Positions 8,824 to 17,138 of a stretch of DNA of 64,000 nt are shown here, one piece after another. Numbering within the stretch: position 1 is the first letter of the stretch; each line of letters opens with the position of its first letter. A program made the translations under genes and the position numbers. Under the pieces are notes generated by a model. It had not been told where the DNA came from. It made no database searches and saw only the letters and a list, made by a program, of their open reading frames with translations. The stretch spans positions 165,788-229,787 of the forward strand of contig DFCS01000051.1 of assembly GCA_002367105.1 (NCBI GenBank), in the 5' to 3' direction. The DNA comes from Hungatella sp. UBA3048 (GTDB lineage Bacteria > Bacillota > Clostridia > Lachnospirales > Lachnospiraceae).

Positions 8824-9657
8824 TCAGCCCTTGACACCGCCGGTACTCAGTCCTGTTACCAGGTACTTCTGCAGATATGCAAATAAGCAAACCGGAATTG
8901 ACATGGCAATGATTGCTCCCGCAGCCATGGCTCCGTACTGGACGCTGAACTCGCCCTGCATCATTTTCAAACCAATGGGCACCGTATATTTAGCCGGGTC
9001 ATTTAAGAACATCAGGCTGAACAGGAACTCATTCCAGCAGGCAATAAACGCAAATGCCGATACGGTGATGATTCCGGGAACAAGCATCGGAAGAACAATT
9101 TTAATAACTCCCCGGAATCTGCTGCAGCCGTCTACCATGGCGGCTTCCTCCAGTTCAAAAGGGATTCCCTCTATAAAGCCTTTCATCAGAATCGCATTAA
9201 ACGGTATATGGAACGTAATGTTCACTAGAACAATGGCTGTACGCGTGCCTACAAGCCCTACCCTCTGAAAAATATTGAATAGCGGAACAAGGAGTACAGC
9301 CGCCGGAATGAACTGGCTGGCCAGAAGAAATCCCATGAATGCCTTTTTCCCCTTAAACTTGTATCTTGTCAATGCATATCCAACCATGATTGACATAATA
9401 ACAATGATGAGCACGGAGACTATGCTGATTTTCAGGCTGTTTGCAAAATACTGGCTAAAGCCCGCATGAAGCCATGCATTGATAAAGTTGCTTAAGGACG
9501 GGGACTTCGGAATATAATGGATCGGTGTGCTCACAATATCCGCTTCGCTCTTCAGCGATGTGATGACCGACCAGTAGATTGGGAATATCACATATGCATT
9601 AACAAGAAGCAGCGGAAGCCAGCGCAGGAATATGATATCTTTTTTCTTTTCTTTCAT
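8824..9657 (-). CDS. Carbohydrate ABC transporter permease (MalG/AraQ type)
   Basis: This is a 277-residue, six-helix inner-membrane permease. The EAA loop typical of CUT1 transporters is seen as FELEEAAMVDGCSRFRGVIK, the contact site for the ATPase. The N-terminus (LLLVNAYVIFPIYWSVITSLK) is the usual first helix. A GGAGG site lies 8 nt before the ATG, and only 3 bp separate it from the stop of the upstream permease, so the two are co-translated. It forms the translocation pore with the 9661-10545 product. Confidence 0.94.
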   Translation of the reverse strand: MKEKKKDIIFLRWLPLLLVNAYVIFPIYWSVITSLKSEADIVSTPIHYIPKSPSLSNFINAWLHAGFSQYFANSLKISIVSVLIIVIMSIMVGYALTRYKFKGKKAFMGFLLASQFIPAAVLLVPLFNIFQRVGLVGTRTAIVLVNITFHIPFNAILMKGFIEGIPFELEEAAMVDGCSRFRGVIKIVLPMLVPGIITVSAFAFIACWNEFLFSLMFLNDPAKYTVPIGLKMMQGEFSVQYGAMAAGAIIAMSIPVCLFAYLQKYLVTGLSTGGVKG

Positions 9658-9660
9658 GAA

Positions 9661-10545
9661 CTACGCCTCCCCCTTTCCAAATCCGGAAAGTTTCATGTAA
9701 ATGACTGCAATCACAGCCAGAATCCCAAAGCTAACAACGGAAAGTGCTGAGCCGTATCCGTAGTTGCTCGTCTTGATGGCCTGATTGGCAATTAACATAC
9801 TGAGTGTGGTCGTCTTACCGATCGGACCGCCTCCCGTTAAGCTGTAAATCAAATCAACGCTGTTGAATTCCCATATGGTACGCAGCAGTGTGGTCAGTAC
9901 AATGGTATTTTTAAGCATCGGAAGCGTGATGAAACGAAACGCCTGAAGCCTGGTGCTGCCGTCTACTCTCGCCGCTTCGTAGATATCATCCGACAGCCCC
10001 TGCATGGCTGCCAGAAGACTGATTGCAAAGAAAGGAATTCCTCTCCACAGCTCAGCCAAAATTACGGAACTGAGCACAAATTTGGTATTCGCCAGCCAGG
10101 CGATCGGTTCTTTAATAATTCCAAGTCTCGTCAGAATATCGTTGAGCACGCCAAAGTGCTGGTTAAATATGATGCTCCATAAAACCGCTGTCAGTACGCC
10201 GGACAGGGCCCACGGTACAAAGGTAAGGGCTCGGAAGAAGCCTCTTCCCTTGAATTTTTGGTTTAATATCAGTGCCACCACCATACCGAAGACCAGCTGA
10301 AGCAGTACCTCAGAGATTACAAATTTGGCGGAAACAGCCAGTGCATTATAAAATTCTTTTTTCATAAAAATACCGATATAATTATTAAACCCTGCAAATC
10401 CATTGGCGAAAGGCTTCGTCGGGTTATAATGCTGGAGGCTTAAATAAAAGACTTTTCCCAGCGGGTATATCATGATTGCACACATCAGAAAGCACGCCGG
10501 AAATATCAGAATATATGGCGCAAAATTTATTTTTTCTTTTTTCAC
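9661..10545 (-). CDS. Carbohydrate ABC transporter permease (MalF/UgpA type)
   Basis: The protein has 294 residues with six predicted helices. The EAA loop DDIYEAARVDGSTRLQAFRF marks it as the MalF-type partner of the next gene. I place the start at the GTG 10543-10545, because GGGGAAG stands 5 nt upstream; the longer frame to 10590 would run across the leader and its cre-like site. It is the first gene of the leftward glycan operon. The promoter and a cre-like element lie upstream, and the sensor kinase gene diverges. Confidence 0.92.
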   Translation of the reverse strand: MKKEKINFAPYILIFPACFLMCAIMIYPLGKVFYLSLQHYNPTKPFANGFAGFNNYIGIFMKKEFYNALAVSAKFVISEVLLQLVFGMVVALILNQKFKGRGFFRALTFVPWALSGVLTAVLWSIIFNQHFGVLNDILTRLGIIKEPIAWLANTKFVLSSVILAELWRGIPFFAISLLAAMQGLSDDIYEAARVDGSTRLQAFRFITLPMLKNTIVLTTLLRTIWEFNSVDLIYSLTGGGPIGKTTTLSMLIANQAIKTSNYGYGSALSVVSFGILAVIAVIYMKLSGFGKGEA

Positions 10546-10571
10546 AATATCTTCCCCTTTCGTTTCGTTGA

Positions 10572-10585
10572 TGTTAGCGCTTAAC
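10572..10585 (-). promoter_or_regulatory. cre-like (catabolite-responsive) element in the operon leader
   Basis: On the minus strand GTTAAGCGCTAACA matches the CcpA consensus TGWAANCGNTNWCA at 12 of 14 positions. It lies in the predicted leader, about 50-65 nt after the likely transcription start and 27 nt before the GTG, where CcpA would act as a roadblock. CcpA binding is inferred; a LacI-type regulator could also recognise this AGCGCT-centred palindrome. Confidence 0.5.
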
Positions 10586-10642
10586 CACACATTAATTTAA
10601 ACACAATCCCCCGCTAAGGTAAATAAAGTATCTTTTGCCAAA

Positions 10643-10671
10643 ATTACAATATCTTTAGATTCTGTTGACAA
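10643..10671 (-). promoter_or_regulatory. Promoter of the leftward glycan operon
   Basis: Minus-strand TTGTCA (10666-10671) and TGTAAT (10643-10648) are separated by 17 bp, each one base from consensus. The -35 bases are the same DNA as the -35 of the rightward kinase promoter, read on the other strand. Confidence 0.6.
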
Positions 10672-10693
10672 ACCTTAAAAAAATATCTATTGT
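10665..10693 (+). promoter_or_regulatory. Promoter of the rightward sensor kinase gene
   Basis: A perfect TTGACA (10665-10670) is followed after 17 bp by TATTGT (10688-10693), a 4/6 match. It overlaps the opposite promoter base for base at the -35 site, so the two are probably used alternately. Confidence 0.5.
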
Positions 10694-10734
10694 ATAGAAA
10701 AAACATTTTGCATAGATGATAAAGGAGTTCTTTC

Positions 10735-12555
10735 ATGAAGAAATATTTCTTTTCATTGTCCATCAGAAGCCTGGCACTGCTGTTCTGCCTGCCCTTTGTT
10801 TTGCTCGTACTCCTGTCATGCAGCTACTTCTACCACACCAGTAAAGAAGAGATCACCGGACTGATCCAGACCAATGCAAACGCCGTCATCAATCAGTCAG
10901 GCAGTGCACTGGAGCAAAAGATCACTGCCGTAAACAATCTCTCCGGCACAATTACAGCCTCTTCCTATTATTACAAGCTTCGTAAAAACATCAATGCGGA
11001 CAGGGAGGCTATATCTGCAAACGATTACCGCAGCTTTTCCAATGCGGCCCATGATTTCCTGGCCATGAATTCCAATTACTTTGATTCCATTTTTTTATAT
11101 CTGGATAACCACACCGTATGTATGTATCGCTCTAATTCCAGTAAGTATCTGGGGCATCCTAATTTTGATTACACAGAATTTGCTGACCTTTATCCACCTT
11201 ATTCCCTTCACTGGATTACCAGTGACCTTAAGCCCTATCCTTATTCCTCATTCAATGGCAGCCTGCCTGTAAATGCACTCATTGAGGTTATGGGGTCTCC
11301 GTTTTCCACCGTGCACGGTGTCATGGTTTTTGGCATCAATGATGAGTTGTTCACCTCATCTCTGGTAAACTGTAAAATTACCGCTTCCTCCTGTGTAACA
11401 CTGGTAAAAGATGGAAAGTTGCAATTTACATCTCATGATCTGTTCGGAACGGACACACTGGAAAAGCTGTCGGAAAATGATTTAAAAGCAATTGCTTCCC
11501 TGGCCGGACAGGCCTCTCCTGAAACAACTATCGCCCGGGAGCTGACCGGGAACTATATCATCTACCACCCTCTAGCCTACGAAAGCATGGGACTGCTGGC
11601 TGTCATTCCCATGAAAGAAATGTACATGAACTACCAGCGTTTCTCTGAGGTTGCCATCAATTTCAGCATCCTCCTTTTCTCAGCCTGCCTCGCTCTGTAT
11701 TTTACCGTCACTCATCTATTAACAAGGCCCATCAGTTCTCTTATGAAGCAATTGAATCATGCATCGGAAAATCACCTGGATACCAAGGTTACTGCAAACG
11801 GAGGCAAGGAGATCAGCCAGATCTGCCAGGGAATAAACCACCTGATCAGCCATGTAAAATTACTGATGAAGGATCTGGAAACTGAGATGCTGGCAAAGCA
11901 GGATGCCGAATTGCAGGCTCTGGTTTTTCAGATTAATCCTCATTTCCTTTATAATACCCTGGACTGTATCCATCAATTATGCGATCTGGGCGAGATCACC
12001 AAAGCGGGCAAGATGGTCGATCAGCTTGCCATATTTTACAGGATCGGAGTCAGCAAAGGGATTGTACAGATTTCATTGAGAGATGAGCTGATTCATGTCA
12101 AGATGTACCTTGCAATCCTGAAAACACGCTTTGAAGATTTTCAGTATCATGTATCCGTACCGGAGGAATATTCTGATTGTCCCATTATTAAACTGGTGCT
12201 GCAGCCCATCGTAGAAAATGCCATATGTCATGGACTGCGTCCATGCCGGACCGATGGTACTATAAAAATCTCTGCAGAAAAAGAGAACGGATACTTACTG
12301 ATCCATGTAAACGATGATGGCAGCGGTATTCCCGACCATGTTCTTACAGACATCCGTACCTCTTTAAACTCCCAAATATCAGAAAAGTCCACCAATGTCT
12401 ATGGTATCAGGAATGTACATGACCGTCTGAGGCTGACCTATGGAAATGACTGCGGCGTTACCATTGAAAGCATGCTGGAAGAAGGAACTACGGTTACGCT
12501 CCGGATTCCATACCGAATACGGGAGAACGAGGCCACACTTCCCGAAACACTTTAA
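10735..12555 (+). CDS. YesM-type sensor histidine kinase
   Basis: The 606-residue membrane kinase has helix 1 at about residues 10-32, a large extracellular sensor domain (roughly 35-300), helix 2 near 303-325, and a HAMP linker (TRPISSLMKQLNHASENHLD). The His_kinase domain contains QINPHFLYNTLDCIHQ with His403 as the phosphorylation site. The C-terminal ATPase has PIVENAICHGL (N box) and DDGSGIP (G box). This is the family that pairs with AraC-type response regulators to sense extracellular saccharides. The response regulator follows 23 bp downstream. It diverges from the glycan operon it probably controls. AAAGGAG precedes the ATG. Confidence 0.95.
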   Translation: MKKYFFSLSIRSLALLFCLPFVLLVLLSCSYFYHTSKEEITGLIQTNANAVINQSGSALEQKITAVNNLSGTITASSYYYKLRKNINADREAISANDYRSFSNAAHDFLAMNSNYFDSIFLYLDNHTVCMYRSNSSKYLGHPNFDYTEFADLYPPYSLHWITSDLKPYPYSSFNGSLPVNALIEVMGSPFSTVHGVMVFGINDELFTSSLVNCKITASSCVTLVKDGKLQFTSHDLFGTDTLEKLSENDLKAIASLAGQASPETTIARELTGNYIIYHPLAYESMGLLAVIPMKEMYMNYQRFSEVAINFSILLFSACLALYFTVTHLLTRPISSLMKQLNHASENHLDTKVTANGGKEISQICQGINHLISHVKLLMKDLETEMLAKQDAELQALVFQINPHFLYNTLDCIHQLCDLGEITKAGKMVDQLAIFYRIGVSKGIVQISLRDELIHVKMYLAILKTRFEDFQYHVSVPEEYSDCPIIKLVLQPIVENAICHGLRPCRTDGTIKISAEKENGYLLIHVNDDGSGIPDHVLTDIRTSLNSQISEKSTNVYGIRNVHDRLRLTYGNDCGVTIESMLEEGTTVTLRIPYRIRENEATLPETL

Positions 12556-12578
12556 AAAATCTGGGGGAATGATCATTA

Positions 12579-13772
12579 ATGTTAAAAATACTTTTTGTCG
12601 ATGACGATGCAATTGCCAGAAGAAATATGGCTCAGAGGATTGACTGGAATGCTTACGGATGGAATCTGGTCTACACAGCCCGGGACGGGGTAGATGCTTT
12701 GGAATATATGAAAGAAGATCAGCCGGACATTGTCATTTCTGATATTAAAATGCCCATTATGGATGGAATAGAAATGGCGCGAATTGCAAGAGACTACTAT
12801 CCGGACCTGTTTTTTATCTTTCTTTCCGGCTACCGGGAATTCGAATATGCCAAACAGGCTCTGGCACTCGATGCCATAGATTATCTGAACAAACCGATTG
12901 ATACTGACCAGCTCGTCGATATTGTCCGCCGTGCGGAGAAAAAATGCCTTCAAACCAGAGAAATAAACTGGATACTGCACGAAAAATATCCCTTGATCCA
13001 GCGTCAATATATCTCCAAACTGATGTACGACAATTTCCGAGAAGCTGACGATGCAATTTTCCGTGCTTTTGATATCAACATCGCTGACGGACTTGGTATG
13101 GCTTTATTCATGGATTTTGGCAAAGCGGTTCCTGTGGCCACAGACAAATGCCAGAAATTCTTGCAGACATTATGCAACGATTTAACACGCCAGTATCATG
13201 GCAGCCTGTTTATCTGCATGGATAACCTGCAGCTTTTCATCATTTATACCATACCGGACTGTAGGAAGCAGGAAGCGTTTCTTACCAGCCTTGAGAATTT
13301 GAAAGAATATATCAACAACCGTTTGAAGCAGGAGTTGAATATAACCGGCAATTTTTATCTCGGAAGCGTCATACGGGAGCTGAACGATCTCTACTCCTCC
13401 TGTCAGGCCGCCATGCAGGCGAAGAATAGTGAGACCTACACGCTGCTTTTCGAGATTAAATACTACATTAGGGAAAATTACTGGGATACGGATCTGAGCC
13501 TGGTGAAGATTGCCCGGCACTTCAATATAAACCACTGCTATCTGACCAGCCTGTATAAGGATCAGTTTGGCATCAATCTGTACGACTATCTGATACAGGT
13601 GCGTATGGAAAAAGCAGGCGAACTGCTTCGTACCTCTGATATGAGAAACTATGAAGCCGCCGAAGCTATCGGCTACAGGAACAGTCAGTATTTCAGCGCG
13701 AGCTTCAAAAAATATTATGGATGTACCGTAAAAGAGTATAAGCATCAGCATACCGGCTGCAAAAGCAGATGA
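12579..13772 (+). CDS. YesN-type response regulator (receiver + AraC HTH)
   Basis: This 397-residue protein starts with a receiver domain: the acidic pair DDD near residue 7-9, the phosphoacceptor Asp55 in VISDIKMP, and Lys in NKPI. The C-terminal AraC helix-turn-helix pair follows (LVKIARHFNINHCYLTSLYK and YEAAEAIGYRNSQYFSASFK). The middle segment is short, so the protein is about 100 residues smaller than many YesN regulators, but both functional ends are intact. It should be phosphorylated by the kinase encoded just before it and activate the divergent transporter operon. GGGGGAA lies ahead of the ATG. Confidence 0.94.
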   Translation: MLKILFVDDDAIARRNMAQRIDWNAYGWNLVYTARDGVDALEYMKEDQPDIVISDIKMPIMDGIEMARIARDYYPDLFFIFLSGYREFEYAKQALALDAIDYLNKPIDTDQLVDIVRRAEKKCLQTREINWILHEKYPLIQRQYISKLMYDNFREADDAIFRAFDINIADGLGMALFMDFGKAVPVATDKCQKFLQTLCNDLTRQYHGSLFICMDNLQLFIIYTIPDCRKQEAFLTSLENLKEYINNRLKQELNITGNFYLGSVIRELNDLYSSCQAAMQAKNSETYTLLFEIKYYIRENYWDTDLSLVKIARHFNINHCYLTSLYKDQFGINLYDYLIQVRMEKAGELLRTSDMRNYEAAEAIGYRNSQYFSASFKKYYGCTVKEYKHQHTGCKSR

Positions 13773-13820
13773 TTCGGAGTTCTATTCTTTATTTATAATG
13801 TATCCATAACTGTCTCCTTT

Positions 13821-13851
13821 GGCATTAAAAATAGAGAGCACATAGTGCTCC
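13821..13851 (-). terminator. Rho-independent terminator, leftward
   Basis: On the minus strand the stem GAGCAC-TAT-GTGCTC (13836-13850) is followed by a T-rich run (ATTTTTAATG). It ends the leftward metal operon or its remnant gene and lies past the end of the rightward response regulator gene. Confidence 0.6.
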
Positions 13852-13869
13852 CTGATTAAATAATACAAA

Positions 13870-14040
13870 TTAACTTTTTATATACCGTTCCACAGCATTC
13901 AATAGTGCTTCTGCCGTACCTGTCTGCTCCCGCGCTTCTTCAGTCGACGCGATTCCTTATTGAAGTATGCAATTGTATCCTTATGCCTTTTAAATGCAAG
14001 CTGCTTATACTCCAATCTGATGGAAAATGCTGCGGATCGA
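13870..14040 (-). pseudogene. Frame-shifted gene remnant after the DUF364 gene
   Basis: Three consecutive minus-strand frames each hold a plausible protein piece: DPQHFPSDWSISSLHLKG, then RHKDTIAYFNKESRR, then TEEAREQTGTAEALLNAVER ending at a stop at 13870-13872 just before a terminator. Together they look like the last 50-60 residues of a gene broken by two frameshifts. I do not recognise the family. It may be the decayed final member of the metal operon. Confidence 0.4.
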
Positions 14041-14042
14041 TA

Positions 14043-14897
14043 TCAAATTTTGACGCTAGACTGAATTTTATTTATGACAAGCCGTTCTGCACTCTTTCCA
14101 AAGAAATGGTAACCGGAGCCACCCTCGCTGATGATGTCTAGCACTTCATCCGGCTTAGTAACCAAAACACCGCCCATTGTCGTGACTCCACGCTGAAAAA
14201 AGGCATCTGGAAGCATGCTGGCTGTTGGCCCTGTAACAAATACTTGGGCACCGGGCTTTATCATATTCAGTAAATCTGGCAGGGTATCGTTGAGCACAGT
14301 AACTCCTGTGATAACTAAAAGATCAGCCTCAGGAATATAGCTTGATGCTTCTTCTGGACGCACATAATGCTCAAGCTCTTTTCCTTTTAAAGTACGGTTG
14401 TCCATCTCAAGCACCTTAAAGTCAGCCTCGGCGGCAATCAGTTTTTTCAAAATGGGAACCAAAGCTCCCACAACTACACTCTTTCCGCCATGGGGAATCT
14501 GCACATCATCAAAGGCATCCTCCCCTATCTGAAGCTGATATCCTTTTGATGCTCCACTTTGCCAGCAGGCAGCGGACAGCGCATTCAAGGCAGCAATTGC
14601 CAATGTCTTTCGAAGAATATTGGAATGGTCCAAATCAGATAGATAATCTGCTGCGCTCCGTCCCCTTAGCCTGCCGGATAAGGGCATTGCTTTTGCAGAA
14701 CTGGGACAGCATACAGCCTCAGGAATTTCCTTAACCGGCGTAAAGCACAAGCCTCCCTTGCCATTGCTTAGCTTTACTCCAGAAAAAAACAGTCCGAATA
14801 CCGCTCTTTCCACAGTGATAGTTTCCAAATCACTGCCCAGGCAGCTTTGTACAAGTGAAGCAGTTTCTTTTAATAAAATATTCCCCATAAAATGCAT
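14043..14897 (-). CDS. DUF4213/DUF364 protein (putative heavy-metal chelation family)
   Basis: The 284-residue protein fits the two-domain DUF4213 (N-terminal) plus DUF364 (C-terminal) family. The N-terminus has VERAVFGLFFSGVKLSNGKG and GLCFTPVKE. The C-terminal Rossmann-like half has VVVGALVPILKKL, ADLLVITGVTVLNDTLPDLL and TGPTASMLPDAFFQRG, a typical DUF364 run. The family is named for a proposed metal-chelating role but has no proven reaction. It is the last intact gene of an operon with a metal-type ABC importer, a MoeA-like protein and a radical SAM enzyme, which agrees with a role in metal handling or cofactor assembly. Confidence 0.85.
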   Translation of the reverse strand: MHFMGNILLKETASLVQSCLGSDLETITVERAVFGLFFSGVKLSNGKGGLCFTPVKEIPEAVCCPSSAKAMPLSGRLRGRSAADYLSDLDHSNILRKTLAIAALNALSAACWQSGASKGYQLQIGEDAFDDVQIPHGGKSVVVGALVPILKKLIAAEADFKVLEMDNRTLKGKELEHYVRPEEASSYIPEADLLVITGVTVLNDTLPDLLNMIKPGAQVFVTGPTASMLPDAFFQRGVTTMGGVLVTKPDEVLDIISEGGSGYHFFGKSAERLVINKIQSSVKI

Positions 14898-14933
14898 CCT
14901 TATATTTTTTATTTATAAACTTATCAGCAATTT

Positions 14934-15914
14934 CTAAATCTTCAGTAGCATTCCTTCAAGTATGCGTTCTATTTCTTTTCTTTTGTCTACAACATATATC
15001 TGCTCCCCGATTTCATGTACAATAACATCCGGAGACGCCTTAGGCATATGCCTTGTAATAGAAACACCCAGCAGCTGGTTCCCGCCGCCAGCCAAATACC
15101 AAAGTGGGATATCCTCCGTGCCATTGCCCGCCGCTAGGCTGATTTCCCGGTCTGGCAAAATTAATCTTGCTATTGCTGTTACTAGAGCGGTTTCCCATGG
15201 TGAGCAACGTGGATGCGATTGAAGTGCCGTTCCCGAAAAAGGCATGAAACGAGATATTCTTAACTGATATAGTTCACGAAACTGCTTAAGATAAAATAAT
15301 TGGGCAATCCGGTCCTCATCGCTTTCTCCCAGTCCAACCAGCATCATTGTGCGACTGGGCATTGAAATCTTTTCACAAGTCTCCAGAAGATCCTGACGAC
15401 GGTCGAGACTGTCACCTGGCTTCACAGTGCTAAATATTTCAGGATTGGTGCATTCCAGTGAACTGGTAATACTCTCCACCCCTAAATGCTTTAGTTCCAT
15501 AACGGTTTGTTCGGAAAAAGAAGGTCCTAGGTTCACTTCAAGCTGCAGGCTGGAATGCTCACGGATTGTCCGCACCATAGCAAGCAGCGGTTCCTCGAAA
15601 CCGCCGTTTAAATCGGTTCCCCCGCTGATATGAAATTGCCGGATACCCATATTTTCAATCAGTTCCAACCCTCTTAATAGCGCATCTATAGGAAAATGAT
15701 CTTCTGTAAAAAAGCTACAATAAGAACAGCGCGGAACCACATGACAAGGAAAAATGCCTCCGGAACCGGAAGTCCACCATAGTTGATCTCCGAGCATCTG
15801 CTTTCTTCCTTGACACGCTCGCTGAAAAAGGGCAAATGCAGCTTCAGGCTGATTTAAATTACGTGCATTCTGCATCAATGCCAATGCTTCTGTAGGTGTA
15901 AGGCTATGTTCCAC
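14934..15914 (-). CDS. HmdB/BioB-like radical SAM protein with a CX5CX2C cluster motif
   Basis: The 326-residue protein resembles biotin-synthase-type radical SAM enzymes (FHISGGTDLNG, SLECTNPEIF, TMMLVGLGESDEDRI, SRFMPFSGTALQ, LAAGNGTEDIPLWYLAGGGN). Its cluster site is PCHVVPRCSYCSFF, so Cys57, Cys63 and Cys66 form CX5CX2C instead of the usual CX3CX2C. That spacing is known from HmdB, the radical SAM protein of [Fe]-hydrogenase cofactor synthesis. The GTG at 15912-15914 was chosen: AAAGGAG is 8 nt upstream, and the stop of the MoeA-like gene ends one base before it, so translation is coupled. No Hmd gene is visible. The product of this enzyme is unknown. Confidence 0.85.
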   Translation of the reverse strand: MEHSLTPTEALALMQNARNLNQPEAAFALFQRACQGRKQMLGDQLWWTSGSGGIFPCHVVPRCSYCSFFTEDHFPIDALLRGLELIENMGIRQFHISGGTDLNGGFEEPLLAMVRTIREHSSLQLEVNLGPSFSEQTVMELKHLGVESITSSLECTNPEIFSTVKPGDSLDRRQDLLETCEKISMPSRTMMLVGLGESDEDRIAQLFYLKQFRELYQLRISRFMPFSGTALQSHPRCSPWETALVTAIARLILPDREISLAAGNGTEDIPLWYLAGGGNQLLGVSITRHMPKASPDVIVHEIGEQIYVVDKRKEIERILEGMLLKI

Positions 15915-15915
15915 G

Positions 15916-17127
15916 TTAATTTCTCCTTTCATCATCCGGCAGTTCATACAGCAGATCCACCTCAATCACATCACCTTTGTGATAACCCTCCAGGCCCTTC
16001 GGTATCACCATTAGCGCATTACAGTTCATTGCCTGAGAAAACCGGCTCCCCCAAGACAGCGGCTCTGCGCAGAATCCGTCCGCAGTTTTATATACCTTTA
16101 GCCGCAGATAAAACTCATAAGGTGCAGGTTTTTGCACATCCTGTAGTAAAACCGCCGTTACCTTCCTCGTAGACGGCATAGGGCGGCCCTGCCCCCGGTA
16201 AATCAGTGTTCGGACACACCAATCCAATGCGCAGAACGCTGCGAAAGGCGGACCTGGCAGGTTAATAACCGGTTTTCCGTCTACAAGAGACAATGCGACC
16301 GGAATTCCCGGAATGGATTTTATACCGTGCTGCAGAAAACTGCTGCGCTCTTTAAGCAGCCCAACGGTATGATCTTCGCTGCCTTTGGAAGACCCCCCGT
16401 TAATCAGAATAATGTCCGCATGCTGCAGCGCATCGGTTAACGTTTCATCCAGCAGCTTCCGATCGTCGGTAAGAATGGGATAGGTCCGGATAACCGCACC
16501 CCATTCCTCCAGATACCCGTTGATCATCAGGCCATTGGTTTCTACATTCTGTCCACGCTGCGGCTTTTCTCCAGAGCGTACCAGCTCATTTCCTGTAGGA
16601 ATATAAGCGACCACCGGTTGCTTTACCACCTCAAGCTCTAAGATGCCGCCTGCCGCCAAAAGGCATAACTGCAGAGGATGCACAACATCCCCTTTTTTGA
16701 GGATAAGTTCCCCGGTATATAGCATAGAGCCTTGTACGCTGATCAGCTGCCCTTGCACGATTGGCGCTTCGGGTACAATGGAAAATGCGCCCGAAGCGTT
16801 ATAAACAAGGTCCTCTATCTGAATAACAGTGTCAAATCCGTCATCAAAATCGTCGCCGGTATCTGCCATGACATAATCTACATCTTTTTTCCACGCAGAG
16901 GTGTCCGGTATACCATTCGTAAGATCTGCGAAGCGCACAGCGATTCCATCCGCCTGTGCACTGCGGCATACAGGCAGTGTATTCACTGAAAAAACATCAC
17001 GCGCGCAGATTCTGCCCCTCGATTGCTCCAACGGTAAAATTTCCGTTGTAATATCCGGAATCCATCGTGCCATTAAAGCATGAATCGCCTCAGCCCTTGT
17101 TATAAAGTCCCCGCTGTCTAAATACAT
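15916..17127 (-). CDS. MoeA-like molybdopterin-binding protein
   Basis: This 403-residue protein has the MoeA fold order. An N-terminal segment carries a variant of the SAMDG motif (RSAQADGIAVRF). VVAYIPTGNELV opens the MPT-binding domain, INGGSSKGSEDHT corresponds to the GxSxGxxD site, and VINLPGPPFAAFCAL matches the PGxP region; a C-terminal beta domain follows. MoeA inserts molybdenum or tungsten into molybdopterin. No other molybdopterin genes occur in the window, and this copy sits in a metal-importer/radical-SAM operon, so it may be dedicated to a special metal cofactor. The SAMDG variant is unusual. GAGGGGATGGG precedes the ATG. Confidence 0.85.
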   Translation of the reverse strand: MYLDSGDFITRAEAIHALMARWIPDITTEILPLEQSRGRICARDVFSVNTLPVCRSAQADGIAVRFADLTNGIPDTSAWKKDVDYVMADTGDDFDDGFDTVIQIEDLVYNASGAFSIVPEAPIVQGQLISVQGSMLYTGELILKKGDVVHPLQLCLLAAGGILELEVVKQPVVAYIPTGNELVRSGEKPQRGQNVETNGLMINGYLEEWGAVIRTYPILTDDRKLLDETLTDALQHADIILINGGSSKGSEDHTVGLLKERSSFLQHGIKSIPGIPVALSLVDGKPVINLPGPPFAAFCALDWCVRTLIYRGQGRPMPSTRKVTAVLLQDVQKPAPYEFYLRLKVYKTADGFCAEPLSWGSRFSQAMNCNALMVIPKGLEGYHKGDVIEVDLLYELPDDERRN

Positions 17128-17138
17128 CCCATCCCCTC

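Noticed and set aside
13182..13751. 189-codon minus-strand open frame
   Set aside because: It is the reverse of the intact AraC-type response regulator and shows no domain of its own.
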